Shown here one piece after another: positions 1-7,429 of a stretch of 64,000 nt of DNA. The position numbers were made by a program, and so were the translations under genes. Origin of the DNA: Streptomyces chrestomyceticus JCM 4735 (GTDB lineage: Bacteria; Actinomycetota; Actinomycetes; Streptomycetales; Streptomycetaceae); the NCBI RefSeq assembly GCF_003865135.1, contig NZ_BHZC01000001.1, positions 1,488,001 through 1,552,000 on the forward strand, in the 5' to 3' direction. Positions within the stretch are counted from its first letter, which is position 1. Each line of letters opens with the position of its first letter. Below the pieces are notes generated by a model. That model worked only from the letters and a program-made list of their open reading frames with translations, had not been told where the DNA came from and searched no databases.

Positions 1-586
1 ACTGGCGGGCGATCTCCTCCGGGCCGTGGTGGCCGCCCGGCCGGTACCAGCTCGCGGCGACCCAGACGGTGTCGCGGACGAACCGGTAGGTGAGCCGGAC
101 GTCGAGGTCGGGGCGGAAGACGCCGTCGGCGACGCCGCGTTCCAGCGTGCCGAGCCACGCCTTCTCGAACTTCTGCTGCGAGTCGGCGAGATAGCCGAAA
201 CGGGGCCGTCCGGCGAGCTGCCTGGACTCCTTCTGGTAGATGGCCACGGCGGGACGGTGCCGGTCGATCTCCCGGAAGGACTCGGTGACCAGGGCCTCGA
301 TGGTCTCCCGGGGGCCGAGCCCGGCGGCGAGCACCGCGTCGTACCCGGCCCACAGCTCGCCCAGGAAGGTGCTGAGGATCTCGTCCAGCATCGATTCCTT
401 GGAGTCGAAGTGGTAGTAGAGGCTGCCCGCGAGCAGCCCGGCCTCGTCCGCGATCCGGCGTACGGTCGTCGCGTCGTAGCCGTGGGCGGCGAACACCTCG
501 GCCGCGGTGGCGAGCAGTTCACGGCGGCGGGCGGGTGACGGCGGGGTCACGGCGGCCGGTTTCGCGGTCTTCTTTGCGGTGGACAC
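1..586 (-). CDS. kstR2: KstR2-like TetR family repressor (3' end cut by window)
   Basis: The gene encodes about 195 residues before running off the left edge. The N-terminal helix-turn-helix (residues about 18-65) includes ATTVRRIADEAGLL and GSLYYHFDSKE, typical of TetR proteins. The C-terminal part contains FRPDLDVRLTYRFVRDT and SWYRPGG, which I recognise from mycobacterial KstR2, the repressor of cholesterol ring C/D genes that is relieved by HIP-CoA. I chose the GTG at 586, preceded by GGGAGG; the nearby ATG at 594 is out of frame. It lies 21 nt downstream of ipdF on the same strand, so the two are probably co-transcribed and autoregulated from the operator at about 1431-1450. Family is certain, orthology to KstR2 very likely. 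Confidence 0.9.
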   Translation of the reverse strand, partial: MSTAKKTAKPAAVTPPSPARRRELLATAAEVFAAHGYDATTVRRIADEAGLLAGSLYYHFDSKESMLDEILSTFLGELWAGYDAVLAAGLGPRETIEALVTESFREIDRHRPAVAIYQKESRQLAGRPRFGYLADSQQKFEKAWLGTLERGVADGVFRPDLDVRLTYRFVRDTVWVAASWYRPGGHHGPEEIARQ

Positions 587-607
587 GGGCTCATTGTCCC
601 TCCCCGG

Positions 608-1417
608 TCACGCGCGCTGACTGCTGACCGGGACCGTCTCGCCGGTCATGTACGAGGCGTAGTCGCTGGCGAGGAAGACGATGACGTTGGCGACCTCCCA
701 CGGCTCGGCGGAGCGCCCGAACGCCTCCCGGCCGGTCAGCTCGGTCAGCAGTTCTTCGCCGGTGACCTTCGCCAGGTGCGGGTGGACGGCCAGGCTGGGC
801 GAGACGGCGTTGACCCGGACCCCGTACGCGGCGGCCTCCACGGCGGCGCAGCGGGTCAGTGCCATCACCCCGGCTTTGGCAGCGGCGTAGTGCGCCTGGC
901 CGCGCTGGGCGCGCCAGCCCACCACCGAGGCGTTGTTGACGACGACGCCGCCCCGGCCGGCCGCGCGCATCCGGCGCAGCGCGGCGCGGGTGCAGCGGAA
1001 GGTGCCGTTCAGGGTGACGTCGAGGACGGCGGTCCACTGGTCGTCGGTCATCGCCACCAGGTCGGCGCTGCCGCCGAGTCCGGCGTTGTTGACGACGACG
1101 TCCAGCCGCCCGTGCAGCCGCTCGGCGTGTTCGAAGAGGGCGGCGACCTGCGCCTCGTCGGTGACGTCGCAGGGCTGCGCGGCGACCCGCCCGGCGCCGA
1201 ACTCGGCGGCGAGCGCGGCCGCGTACTCCTTCAGGCGCCGGGTGTGCGCGTCGGAGAGGAGTACGTCCGCGCCTTCCTCCAGGAGTCTGCGCGCGGTGGC
1301 GCCGCCGATGCCGGTGCCCGCCGCGGCGGTGACGACGGCCGTGCGGCCGGTGAGCAGGCCGTGTCCGGGGACGTACGGGGGTGCCGGGGGCGCCGTCGGA
1401 GGCTTCTCGGGCGTCAT
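608..1417 (-). CDS. ipdF: SDR oxidoreductase, IpdF-like (steroid C/D ring degradation)
   Basis: A 269-residue short-chain dehydrogenase. Visible are the cofactor loop TAAAGTGIG (30-38), NNAG (110-113), the active-site serine in NNASVVGWR (S164) and the YxxxK pair Y177/K181. The segments GHGLLTGRTAVVTAAAGTG, NNASVVGWRAQ and SYMTGE closely match remembered mycobacterial IpdF (Rv3559c). That enzyme acts on the 5-oxo/5-hydroxy group of the indane propionate CoA intermediate left after steroid rings A and B are removed. It is followed directly by kstR2 and is divergent from ipdE1. The start ATG has no Shine-Dalgarno sequence; TAGCGT lies exactly six bases upstream, so a leaderless message is likely. 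The substrate assignment is inferred from family and context. Confidence 0.88.
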   Translation of the reverse strand: MTPEKPPTAPPAPPYVPGHGLLTGRTAVVTAAAGTGIGGATARRLLEEGADVLLSDAHTRRLKEYAAALAAEFGAGRVAAQPCDVTDEAQVAALFEHAERLHGRLDVVVNNAGLGGSADLVAMTDDQWTAVLDVTLNGTFRCTRAALRRMRAAGRGGVVVNNASVVGWRAQRGQAHYAAAKAGVMALTRCAAVEAAAYGVRVNAVSPSLAVHPHLAKVTGEELLTELTGREAFGRSAEPWEVANVIVFLASDYASYMTGETVPVSSQRA

Positions 1418-1450
1418 GGCGGTACGCTAACCTACCAAACACTTGTTAGG
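1418..1450. promoter_or_regulatory. KstR2-type operator with leaderless ipdF promoter
   Basis: Positions 1431-1450 form an inverted repeat with arms CCTAcCAA and TTGtTAGG around ACAC. The 14-mer at 1434-1447, ACCAAACACTTGTT, matches nine of the ten fixed bases of the KstR2 motif AnCAAGnnCTTGnT as I recall it. On the minus strand the -10-like TAGCGT (1429-1424) lies six bases before the ipdF ATG. The operator therefore sits in the spacer/-35 region of ipdF and between both divergent starts. Confidence 0.75.
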
Positions 1451-1496
1451 GAACGGTCCCGCAGGAGCCCGCCGCCACCGGGGAGGCCGCTCGTCG

Positions 1497-2687
1497 ATGG
1501 ATCTCGAACTCAGCGCGGACGACGAGGAGTTCCGGTGCGCGGCACGGGAATGGCTGACCGCCCACGTACCCGCCGTACCCCTGCCCTCCCTGGAGACGGC
1601 GGAGGGTTTCGCCGCCCACCGCGCGTGGGAGCGCGAACTGCACTCAGGGCGCTGGTCGGTGGTGTCCTGGCCCGAGGAGTACGGCGGGCGCGGCGCCTCT
1701 CTGGTCCGCTGGCTGCTCTTCGAGGAGGAGTACTACGCGGCGCGGGCGCCCGGCCGGGTCTCCCAGAACGGCATCAGTCTGCTCGCTCCCACCCTTTTCG
1801 AGCACGGTACGGGCGAGCAGCTTGCGCGTGTGCTGCCCGCGATGGCGAGTGGCGCGACCGTCTGGGCACAGGCGTGGTCCGAGCCCGGCGCCGGTTCCGA
1901 TCTCGCCGCGCTGCGGTCGGCCGCCGTACGGACCGAGGGCGGCTGGCTGCTGCGCGGGCACAAGACCTGGTCCTCCCGGGCGGCCTTCGCGGACCGGGCC
2001 TTCGGGCTGTTCCGCAGCCACCCCGGCGCGGACCGGCCGCACCACGGGCTCACGTATCTGATGTTCGACCTGGCCGCGCCGGGCGTGACGGTGCGGCCGA
2101 TCGGCCGTCTCGACGGGAAACCGGCCTTCGCCGAGCTGTTCCTGGACGACGTGTTCGTGCCGGACGCCGACGTGATCGGCGAGCCGGGCCGGGGCTGGCG
2201 GGTCGCGATGAGCACGGCGGGCAACGAGCGAGGGCTGACGCTGCGCAGCCCGGGGCGCTTCACGGCCGCCGCCGCCCGCCTCGCCGCCCTGTGGCAAGAG
2301 ACCGCCGACCCGTCCGACACCGCACTGCGCGACCGGGTCGCCGACGCGGTCATCGGCGCCCGCGCCTACCGGCTGGCCGCCTACGCCGGTGCCGCACGGC
2401 TCGCGGCGGGCGGCGCGCCAGGGGCGGCGGGCGGCGCTCCGGGCGCCGAGGCCAGTCTCACCAAGGTCTTCTGGTCCGAGCTGGACATCGCCCTGCACGA
2501 GACGGCGCTCGACCTCCTCGGCCCGTACGGCGAGCTGGCCGCCGACGCCGCCGAGGCTCCGGACCACGGGAGCTGGGCCGACGGCTGGATCTTCGCGTTG
2601 GCCGGTCCGGTCTACGCCGGTACGAACGAGATCCAGCGCGACATCATCGCCGAACGGCTGCTGGGCCTGCCGAAGGGGCGGCGCTGA
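1497..2687 (+). CDS. ipdE1: Acyl-CoA dehydrogenase, IpdE1/FadE30-like subunit
   Basis: A 396-residue acyl-CoA dehydrogenase starting at ATG 1497 behind GGGGAGG. The N-terminal helical domain begins MDLELSADDEEFR. The middle beta domain carries SEPGAGSDL (about 128-136), the flavin/substrate signature. The C-terminal domain ends with YAGTNEIQRDII and AERLLGLPKG, the usual family tail. It has a short Gly-Ala-Pro repeat insertion near residues 305-320. In mycobacteria IpdE1 (FadE30) and IpdE2 (FadE33) form a heterotetramer that desaturates a CoA thioester during ring C/D breakdown. Finding it divergent from ipdF/kstR2 and followed by a second, shorter acyl-CoA dehydrogenase fits that pairing. 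It is probably controlled by the operator just upstream. The enzyme family is certain, the exact substrate inferred. Confidence 0.85.
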   Translation: MDLELSADDEEFRCAAREWLTAHVPAVPLPSLETAEGFAAHRAWERELHSGRWSVVSWPEEYGGRGASLVRWLLFEEEYYAARAPGRVSQNGISLLAPTLFEHGTGEQLARVLPAMASGATVWAQAWSEPGAGSDLAALRSAAVRTEGGWLLRGHKTWSSRAAFADRAFGLFRSHPGADRPHHGLTYLMFDLAAPGVTVRPIGRLDGKPAFAELFLDDVFVPDADVIGEPGRGWRVAMSTAGNERGLTLRSPGRFTAAAARLAALWQETADPSDTALRDRVADAVIGARAYRLAAYAGAARLAAGGAPGAAGGAPGAEASLTKVFWSELDIALHETALDLLGPYGELAADAAEAPDHGSWADGWIFALAGPVYAGTNEIQRDIIAERLLGLPKGRR

Positions 2688-2737
2688 GCCGGACCGGCGA
2701 GCCCGTTCGGCAAGGGGCGCGGCGAGGGAGTTGAGGG

Positions 2738-3793
2738 ATGCGGTTCCTTCTGGACGACGAGCAGCGGGAGTTCGGCCGGACGCTCGGCCGGATGCTGGCG
2801 GCGGCGGACACCCCGGCCGCCGTACGGGCCTGGGGCGCCGGGGACCGCGGCCCCGGGCGCGCGGTGTGGCGGCGGCTCGGGGAGGCCGGGGTGTTCGGGC
2901 TGGCCGTACCGGAGAAGTACGGGGGCTCGGGGTTCCTGCCGGTCGAACTGGTCGTGGCGTACGTCGAGGCGGGGCGGCACGCCGTCCCGGGGCCACTGGT
3001 GGAGACGGCCGCGGCGGCCGTACTGCTCGACCGGCTCGGCGACGCGGGCTTGACCGGGGGCCGGCTGCCCGCCGTCACGGCCGAGGACTGGCTGCCTGCC
3101 GTGGCGGCCGGGGACGCGATGGTGTCGTACGCGGATCTGGCGCGCGGGCCGTACGCCCTCGACGCGGAGGCCGCCGACGCCACCTTCGCCGTGCGCGGCG
3201 ACACACTGTGGCGGCCCGGCAGGGGCGGAGCGGCCCAGCCGTCGGTCGATCCGGCCCGGCTGCTGTCCCGGTGCGCGGTGGACGGCGGAGACGTCCTGGC
3301 GAGCGGACCGGCCGTGCGGGACGCCGCCGCGTACGCGGCGGACACCGCGCGGCTGCTCACCGCGGCGCAGGCGCTCGGCGTCGGCCGGCGGCTGCTGGAC
3401 GACACCGTGGCGTACGTCGGGCAGCGCACCCAGTTCGGTGTCGTGATCGGCTCGTTCCAGGCGGTGAAGCACCGGCTGGCGGATGTGCTGGTGGCACTGG
3501 AGTTCGCCGGGCCGCTGGTCCTCGGGGCCGCGGTGGAGCTCGCGGGCGGGACGGCGGACGACGGCGAGGGCCCGGCCGGAGCGGGCACCGGCATCGCGAT
3601 GGCAAAGGTGGCCGCGGGCGAGGCCGCCTATGCCGCGGCGCGGGCCGCACTCCAGTTGCACGGTGCCTTGGGCTACACCGACGAGCTGGACCTTTCCTTG
3701 TGGATACGTAAGGCGCGGGCGCTGCGTGGCGCCTGGGGCACGCCCGCGGAGTGCCGGGCGCGGGTGCTCGCCTCCCCCGCGCCGGGCCGGTGA
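2738..3793 (+). CDS. ipdE2: Acyl-CoA dehydrogenase, IpdE2/FadE33-like subunit
   Basis: A 351-residue acyl-CoA dehydrogenase-like protein, shorter than ipdE1, starting at ATG 2738 after GAGGGAGTTGAGGG. It begins MRFLLDDEQREFGRTL and retains EKYGGSG, the helix VGQRTQFGVVIGSFQAVKHR (about 228-247) and ALQLHGALGYTDE near the C-terminus. The middle region is diverged and lacks the SEPGAGSD signature, as expected of the partner subunit of an alpha2-beta2 acyl-CoA dehydrogenase. It is 50 nt downstream of ipdE1 on the same strand. The two probably form one heteromeric flavoenzyme acting on a steroid-derived bicyclic or monocyclic CoA ester. Alternative: an unrelated FadE pair. The FadE33 assignment rests on position and size. 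Confidence 0.8.
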   Translation: MRFLLDDEQREFGRTLGRMLAAADTPAAVRAWGAGDRGPGRAVWRRLGEAGVFGLAVPEKYGGSGFLPVELVVAYVEAGRHAVPGPLVETAAAAVLLDRLGDAGLTGGRLPAVTAEDWLPAVAAGDAMVSYADLARGPYALDAEAADATFAVRGDTLWRPGRGGAAQPSVDPARLLSRCAVDGGDVLASGPAVRDAAAYAADTARLLTAAQALGVGRRLLDDTVAYVGQRTQFGVVIGSFQAVKHRLADVLVALEFAGPLVLGAAVELAGGTADDGEGPAGAGTGIAMAKVAAGEAAYAAARAALQLHGALGYTDELDLSLWIRKARALRGAWGTPAECRARVLASPAPGR

Positions 3794-3827
3794 GCACGGT
3801 GAGCACACGAACGCGAATCTTTTACGA

Positions 3828-3852
3828 GTAAAACACCTGTTAAGCTTCTGGT
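3828..3852 (+). promoter_or_regulatory. Leaderless promoter with partial KstR2-like half-site
   Basis: TAAGCT (3841-3846) lies exactly six bases before the ATG at 3853, the geometry of a leaderless Streptomyces promoter, and no Shine-Dalgarno sequence is visible. It overlaps GTAAAACACCTGTT (3828-3841). That 14-mer shares ACAC-TGTT in the same register with the operator at 1434-1447 but matches only six of ten fixed KstR2 positions, essentially one half-site. Confidence 0.4.
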
Positions 3853-5694
3853 ATGGGGAAACACGCCAGACCGACGGGAAAGCAGGCAGCGGCCCTCTCC
3901 GGGAGCGCCGGCGCGGTCCGCGCGCGCCCGCTGCCTCTCAGGAGCACGGTCCTGCTGCGCCGCCCCGTGGACATCTGGCACAAGCCCGCGCTCAGCGCGG
4001 TCGTCGCCCTCGGCATCCCCGAGTTCATCCTGCTCGCGCTGGGCCGTCTGGACCTGGTCCTGTACACCTCGGCCGGCGCGATGTGTACCCTGTACGCACA
4101 CGGCCTGCCGTACGCGGCCCGCGCGCGCACGCTGGCATGGGTGGTGCTCGGCATGGTCGCCAGCCTCGGTGCCGCCCTGACCGCCGCCTCACTCACCACG
4201 TCGGTCCCGCTGCTCGTCCTGCTCGCCTCGCTGGTCGCCGCCGTACACAAGACGGTCTGCGACGCGACCCGCGTCGGGCCGCCGGGAAACCTGATCTTCA
4301 CCTTCATCTCGGCGTCCGCCTTCTTCGTGCCGCAGCGGATCGGCCAGGTGCCCTTCTACCTGTCCCTGGCCCTGGGCGCCGGTGCGCTCGCCTGGCTGGT
4401 GTGCATGGCTCCCGCGCTGCTCCGGCCGCGCGGGCCGGAGCGCATCGCCACGGCGCGGGCCCTGGAGGCCGCCGCCGCGCTGCTGCGCACCGGCCCGGAG
4501 CCCGGCGACTCCCCCGCCGCACCGGACCGCGCGCGGCACGCCACCGCCGCCGCCGTGAACGCCGCCTGGCACACGCTCTTCCAGGTCCCGGGCCGAACCC
4601 CCGCCGCGGCCGCCGACCGTTCGGGGCTGGAGCGGCTGCTCGTACGGGCCGAGTCGGCCCTCGCCGCCAAGGAGGCCGACGAGGAGGAGGCGGAGCGCTG
4701 CACGGCGTGGGCGCGCGAGCTGCGCCGAGGCCGGGCGCTGCCGCAGGTCGCGCTCACCGGCGCACAGGCCGGTGAGCTGGCCGGGGTCGCCGCGGAGCAC
4801 GCGGACCGCGAACGGAGCGCCGGCCACGGACGGGCCGCGGGCCTGGAGCCGCGCCGCCCCGCGCCCGGCCACCCGCACGGCTTCCGCGCCGTGCTCCACC
4901 GTCTGGCGCCCGGCTCACCGCTGCTGCCCATCGGCGCGCGGGTGGCCGCCGGCTGCGCGCTGGCGGGCTGGGGCTCGATGGCGGTCGGTGTCGGCCACCC
5001 GTACTGGGCCGTGGTCACCGCGGCCTCCATCTACCAGGCCAACACCACCCTCTCGTGGCAGCGGGCCTTGCAGCGCACCATCGGCAACCTCCTCGGGCTG
5101 CTGCTCTTCACCGCGCTGCTGCCGGTCATCCACACCGGCCACCTCGCGATGATCCTGCTGGCGCTCACCTTCCAGTTCTGCGCCGAGGCGAGCATCACCC
5201 GCAACTACTGGCTCGGCTCGGTCTGGGTCACCCCGATGGCCCTGCTGCTGACCGAGTTCGGCAGCCACCTGCCCGCCCGGACACTGGTCACCGACCGCTG
5301 GACCGACACCGTCGTGGGGGCGGCCGTGGGCCTGGCCTGCTGCGTCCTGGTCACCAACCGCCGCGCCGCCGACCGCATCGAAGCGGCACTGGACCGGGTG
5401 GCGGCCGCCGAGGCCGCCGCGCTCCGGCTGCTGGACGGCGACGGCGACGGTGATCCGGAGGCGGAACGGGTACGGCCGGAGGGGGCCCGGGGCGACGACG
5501 CGCGCGAGATCGGCTGGGCGCGCGACCGCCTGGCCGCCGGCCTGGTCGAGCTGCGGGAAGCGGTGGACGTGTCGGCCGGCGAGTGGTGGCAGCGCGCCGT
5601 CCCCGAGGAGCGCGTCGCCCTGGCCGAGCGGCAGGGGCACCGCACGCTGGCCCGGCTCGTCCGCCGGCTGTCCGCTCCGACGCTGGCCGCGTAG
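3853..5694 (+). CDS. FUSC family membrane protein (aromatic-acid exporter-like)
   Basis: A 613-residue integral membrane protein built from two hydrophobic blocks, roughly residues 45-200 and 355-500. Each holds five to six predicted helices, separated and followed by soluble alanine/arginine-rich helical regions. This two-block layout, with sequences such as YWAVVTAASIYQANTTLSWQ and RTIGNLLGLLL in the second block, is typical of the FUSC (fusaric acid resistance/YccS/AaeB-like) family, which exports aromatic acids and other weak acids. The second block is the most conserved part of the family. It sits 59 nt after ipdE2 on the same strand but seems to have its own leaderless promoter overlapping a weak KstR2-like half-site. 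A MarR gene follows 208 nt downstream and may regulate it. No substrate can be read from the sequence. Confidence 0.82.
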   Translation: MGKHARPTGKQAAALSGSAGAVRARPLPLRSTVLLRRPVDIWHKPALSAVVALGIPEFILLALGRLDLVLYTSAGAMCTLYAHGLPYAARARTLAWVVLGMVASLGAALTAASLTTSVPLLVLLASLVAAVHKTVCDATRVGPPGNLIFTFISASAFFVPQRIGQVPFYLSLALGAGALAWLVCMAPALLRPRGPERIATARALEAAAALLRTGPEPGDSPAAPDRARHATAAAVNAAWHTLFQVPGRTPAAAADRSGLERLLVRAESALAAKEADEEEAERCTAWARELRRGRALPQVALTGAQAGELAGVAAEHADRERSAGHGRAAGLEPRRPAPGHPHGFRAVLHRLAPGSPLLPIGARVAAGCALAGWGSMAVGVGHPYWAVVTAASIYQANTTLSWQRALQRTIGNLLGLLLFTALLPVIHTGHLAMILLALTFQFCAEASITRNYWLGSVWVTPMALLLTEFGSHLPARTLVTDRWTDTVVGAAVGLACCVLVTNRRAADRIEAALDRVAAAEAAALRLLDGDGDGDPEAERVRPEGARGDDAREIGWARDRLAAGLVELREAVDVSAGEWWQRAVPEERVALAERQGHRTLARLVRRLSAPTLAA

Positions 5695-5902
5695 CCGCGC
5701 ACCCCAGATCCCCACCTAGCCGCGTGCCGCTCCCCCGCCGTCCGGCCCGTACCCGGCCCGCCCCGCCCTGCCGCCCGGAGCGGCACCAGGCAGAATTGGC
5801 CGGGCGCGGCGCGGCGCGGGGCCCGTACGGCGGTCCGCGGCCCGCCGTACGCGAATCAGGATGCCGACGGGGGCCGGGAGAGCCCGGGAAGTAGAGGTGC
5901 GC

Positions 5903-6409
5903 GTGACCGAGGACATCGTCGCGGGGGTGCTGCGGCAGTGGCAGCAGGTCCACCCGGGGCTGGACACCGGCCCGATGGCGGTGATCGGGCGCCTCAACCG
6001 CTGCTCCGCGCTGCTCCAGCAGGCCGCCGACGCGCCGCTGCGCCGGGAGGGCCTGACCCGTCCGGAGTTCGACATCCTCGGGACGCTGCGGCGGATGGAC
6101 CGCGAGCTGACGCCGGGCCGGATCGCGCGCGAGACGTTCGCCTCCGGGGCCGCGGTCACCAAGCGGGTACGGCAGTTGGAGACCCGCGGGCTGGTCGCGC
6201 GGCGGCCCGACGAGCGGGACCGGCGGGTCTCGCACCTCTCGCTCACCGACGAGGGCCGTGCGGTCATCGACCGGCTGCTGCCCGAGCAACTGCGCTACGA
6301 GGCCGGTCTGCTGGAGGGCATCGACGGCAAGCGGCGGACCGAACTGTCCGAGGGGCTGGCCGAGTTGCTGGTCCTGCTGGAGGGGCGGCTCGGAAGCCTG
6401 CTGGACTGA
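5903..6409 (+). CDS. MarR family transcriptional regulator
   Basis: A 168-residue winged-helix protein of normal MarR length. I chose the GTG at 5903, with AGAGG five bases upstream; an ATG at 5861 would add 14 residues lacking conservation. The DNA-binding region is visible as LTRPEFDILGTLRRMD, LTPGRIARETFASGAAVTK and the wing RGLVARRPDERDRRVSHLSL, followed by TDEGRAVIDRLL. MarR proteins bind small phenolic or other ligands and repress nearby transporter or detoxification genes. The FUSC-type exporter immediately upstream is the obvious candidate target, but no clear operator was found between them. It could also autoregulate or control the methyltransferase downstream. Confidence 0.92.
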   Translation: MTEDIVAGVLRQWQQVHPGLDTGPMAVIGRLNRCSALLQQAADAPLRREGLTRPEFDILGTLRRMDRELTPGRIARETFASGAAVTKRVRQLETRGLVARRPDERDRRVSHLSLTDEGRAVIDRLLPEQLRYEAGLLEGIDGKRRTELSEGLAELLVLLEGRLGSLLD

Positions 6410-6554
6410 CGGCCGCGAGGGGCCGGAGGGGCGAGCGGGGCGCCGGCCGTGGTCCGCCGGCTCTCCTTCCGTACGCCGCTCCCCCTACGCCGTCTGGTCA
6501 GGGCGAGTGGCGCACCGGCCGTTCGCCCGGTGCCTCCCCGGGAACGCCCGCCGG

Positions 6555-6577
6555 CTGCGGAATGATGCGTTCCGCAG
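6555..6577. promoter_or_regulatory. Inverted repeat in the marR-methyltransferase gap
   Basis: Perfect eight-base arms CTGCGGAA and TTCCGCAG are separated by seven bases (TGATGCG). The site lies about 75 nt before the methyltransferase start, in a 243-nt gap (6410-6652) otherwise without recognisable content. It could be an operator dyad or a hairpin; no T-run follows, so it is not a classical terminator. Confidence 0.4.
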
Positions 6578-6652
6578 GCCGCGGGCCTCCCGGGGCCCGC
6601 CCGTCCACCGCCCACCCCGTCGCCCGGCGACCCGCATTCCGGAGGCAGCGAC

Positions 6653-7387
6653 ATGACTTCCCCCTTCGACGGTATGGCCGCGCTGCACGAGCGCAGCATC
6701 GACGAGCTGCCCTTCCGGCGGCACATCGAAATGCCCTCCGTCCTCGCCGCGGCGGACGGCGTCGAGGGGCGGCGGGTCCTGGACCTGGGCTGCGGCTCGG
6801 GGCACTACGCCCGTTTCTTCGCCCGGAACGGGGCGGCCCGGGTGCTCGGTGTCGACCGGTCGCCCGGGATGATCGCGCACGCCCGGCACCGGGAGGAGGT
6901 GGAGCCCCTCGGCGTGTCGTACCGCGTTCTCGACACGGCGACCACCGACGCCCTCGACGGGGCGTTCGACGTGACCGTGGCCGTCTACGCGCCGTCCTGC
7001 GCCCCCACCCCGGCGGCGCTGACCCGGCTGTGCGCCGCCGCCCGCGACACGCTCGCCCCGGGCGGCCGCTTCGTGGCCGTCACGCTCAATCCGGATCTCG
7101 CGACCGTCCCGCACTACTACCGGCCCTACGGCTTCGACCTCACCGTGGCCGACGCCCACCTGCGGGACGGCGACCCCGTCGGGCTGCACGGCCGGGCCGA
7201 GGAGGAGACGTTCCGGGTGACCGCCTACTACTGGTCCCGCGAGGCGCACGAACGGGCCCTGACGGAGGCCGGGTTCACCGGCATCGCCTGGCAACTGCCG
7301 CGCACCGCCGCCGAGGGCAGCGCGTCACTGTTCGCGCGCTACCTGGCGGCGCCGCACGTCGTGGCGGTGTCGGCGCGGGTGCCCTGA
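6653..7387 (+). CDS. SAM-dependent class I methyltransferase
   Basis: A 244-residue protein starting at ATG 6653 behind GGAGGCAGCGAC. Motif I, VLDLGCGSGHYARFF (residues about 43-57), is the SAM-binding glycine-rich loop. The acidic residue after the second strand is in VLGVDRSPGM, and a post-motif region DVTVAVYAPSCAP follows. The rest is a standard Rossmann-like methyltransferase fold ending with FTGIAWQLPR and a short C-terminal strand. It resembles small-molecule or UbiE/Tam-type methyltransferases rather than rRNA or DNA enzymes, but no substrate-specific motif is visible. It stands alone between a MarR gene and the convergent propeller gene. Confidence 0.88.
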   Translation: MTSPFDGMAALHERSIDELPFRRHIEMPSVLAAADGVEGRRVLDLGCGSGHYARFFARNGAARVLGVDRSPGMIAHARHREEVEPLGVSYRVLDTATTDALDGAFDVTVAVYAPSCAPTPAALTRLCAAARDTLAPGGRFVAVTLNPDLATVPHYYRPYGFDLTVADAHLRDGDPVGLHGRAEEETFRVTAYYWSREAHERALTEAGFTGIAWQLPRTAAEGSASLFARYLAAPHVVAVSARVP

Positions 7388-7412
7388 GGGCCGGGTACGA
7401 CGGCCTCAGGGC
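7381..7412. terminator. Hairpin between convergent genes, overlapping a stop codon
   Basis: Arms GCCCTGAGG (7381-7389) and CCTCAGGGC (7404-7412) pair perfectly with a 14-nt loop. The hairpin covers the methyltransferase stop codon (7385-7387) and precedes the convergent propeller gene, so it probably serves as a bidirectional factor-independent terminator without a T-run, as is usual in Streptomyces. Confidence 0.6.
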
Positions 7413-7429
7413 GCCCGCCCGCCGCTACC

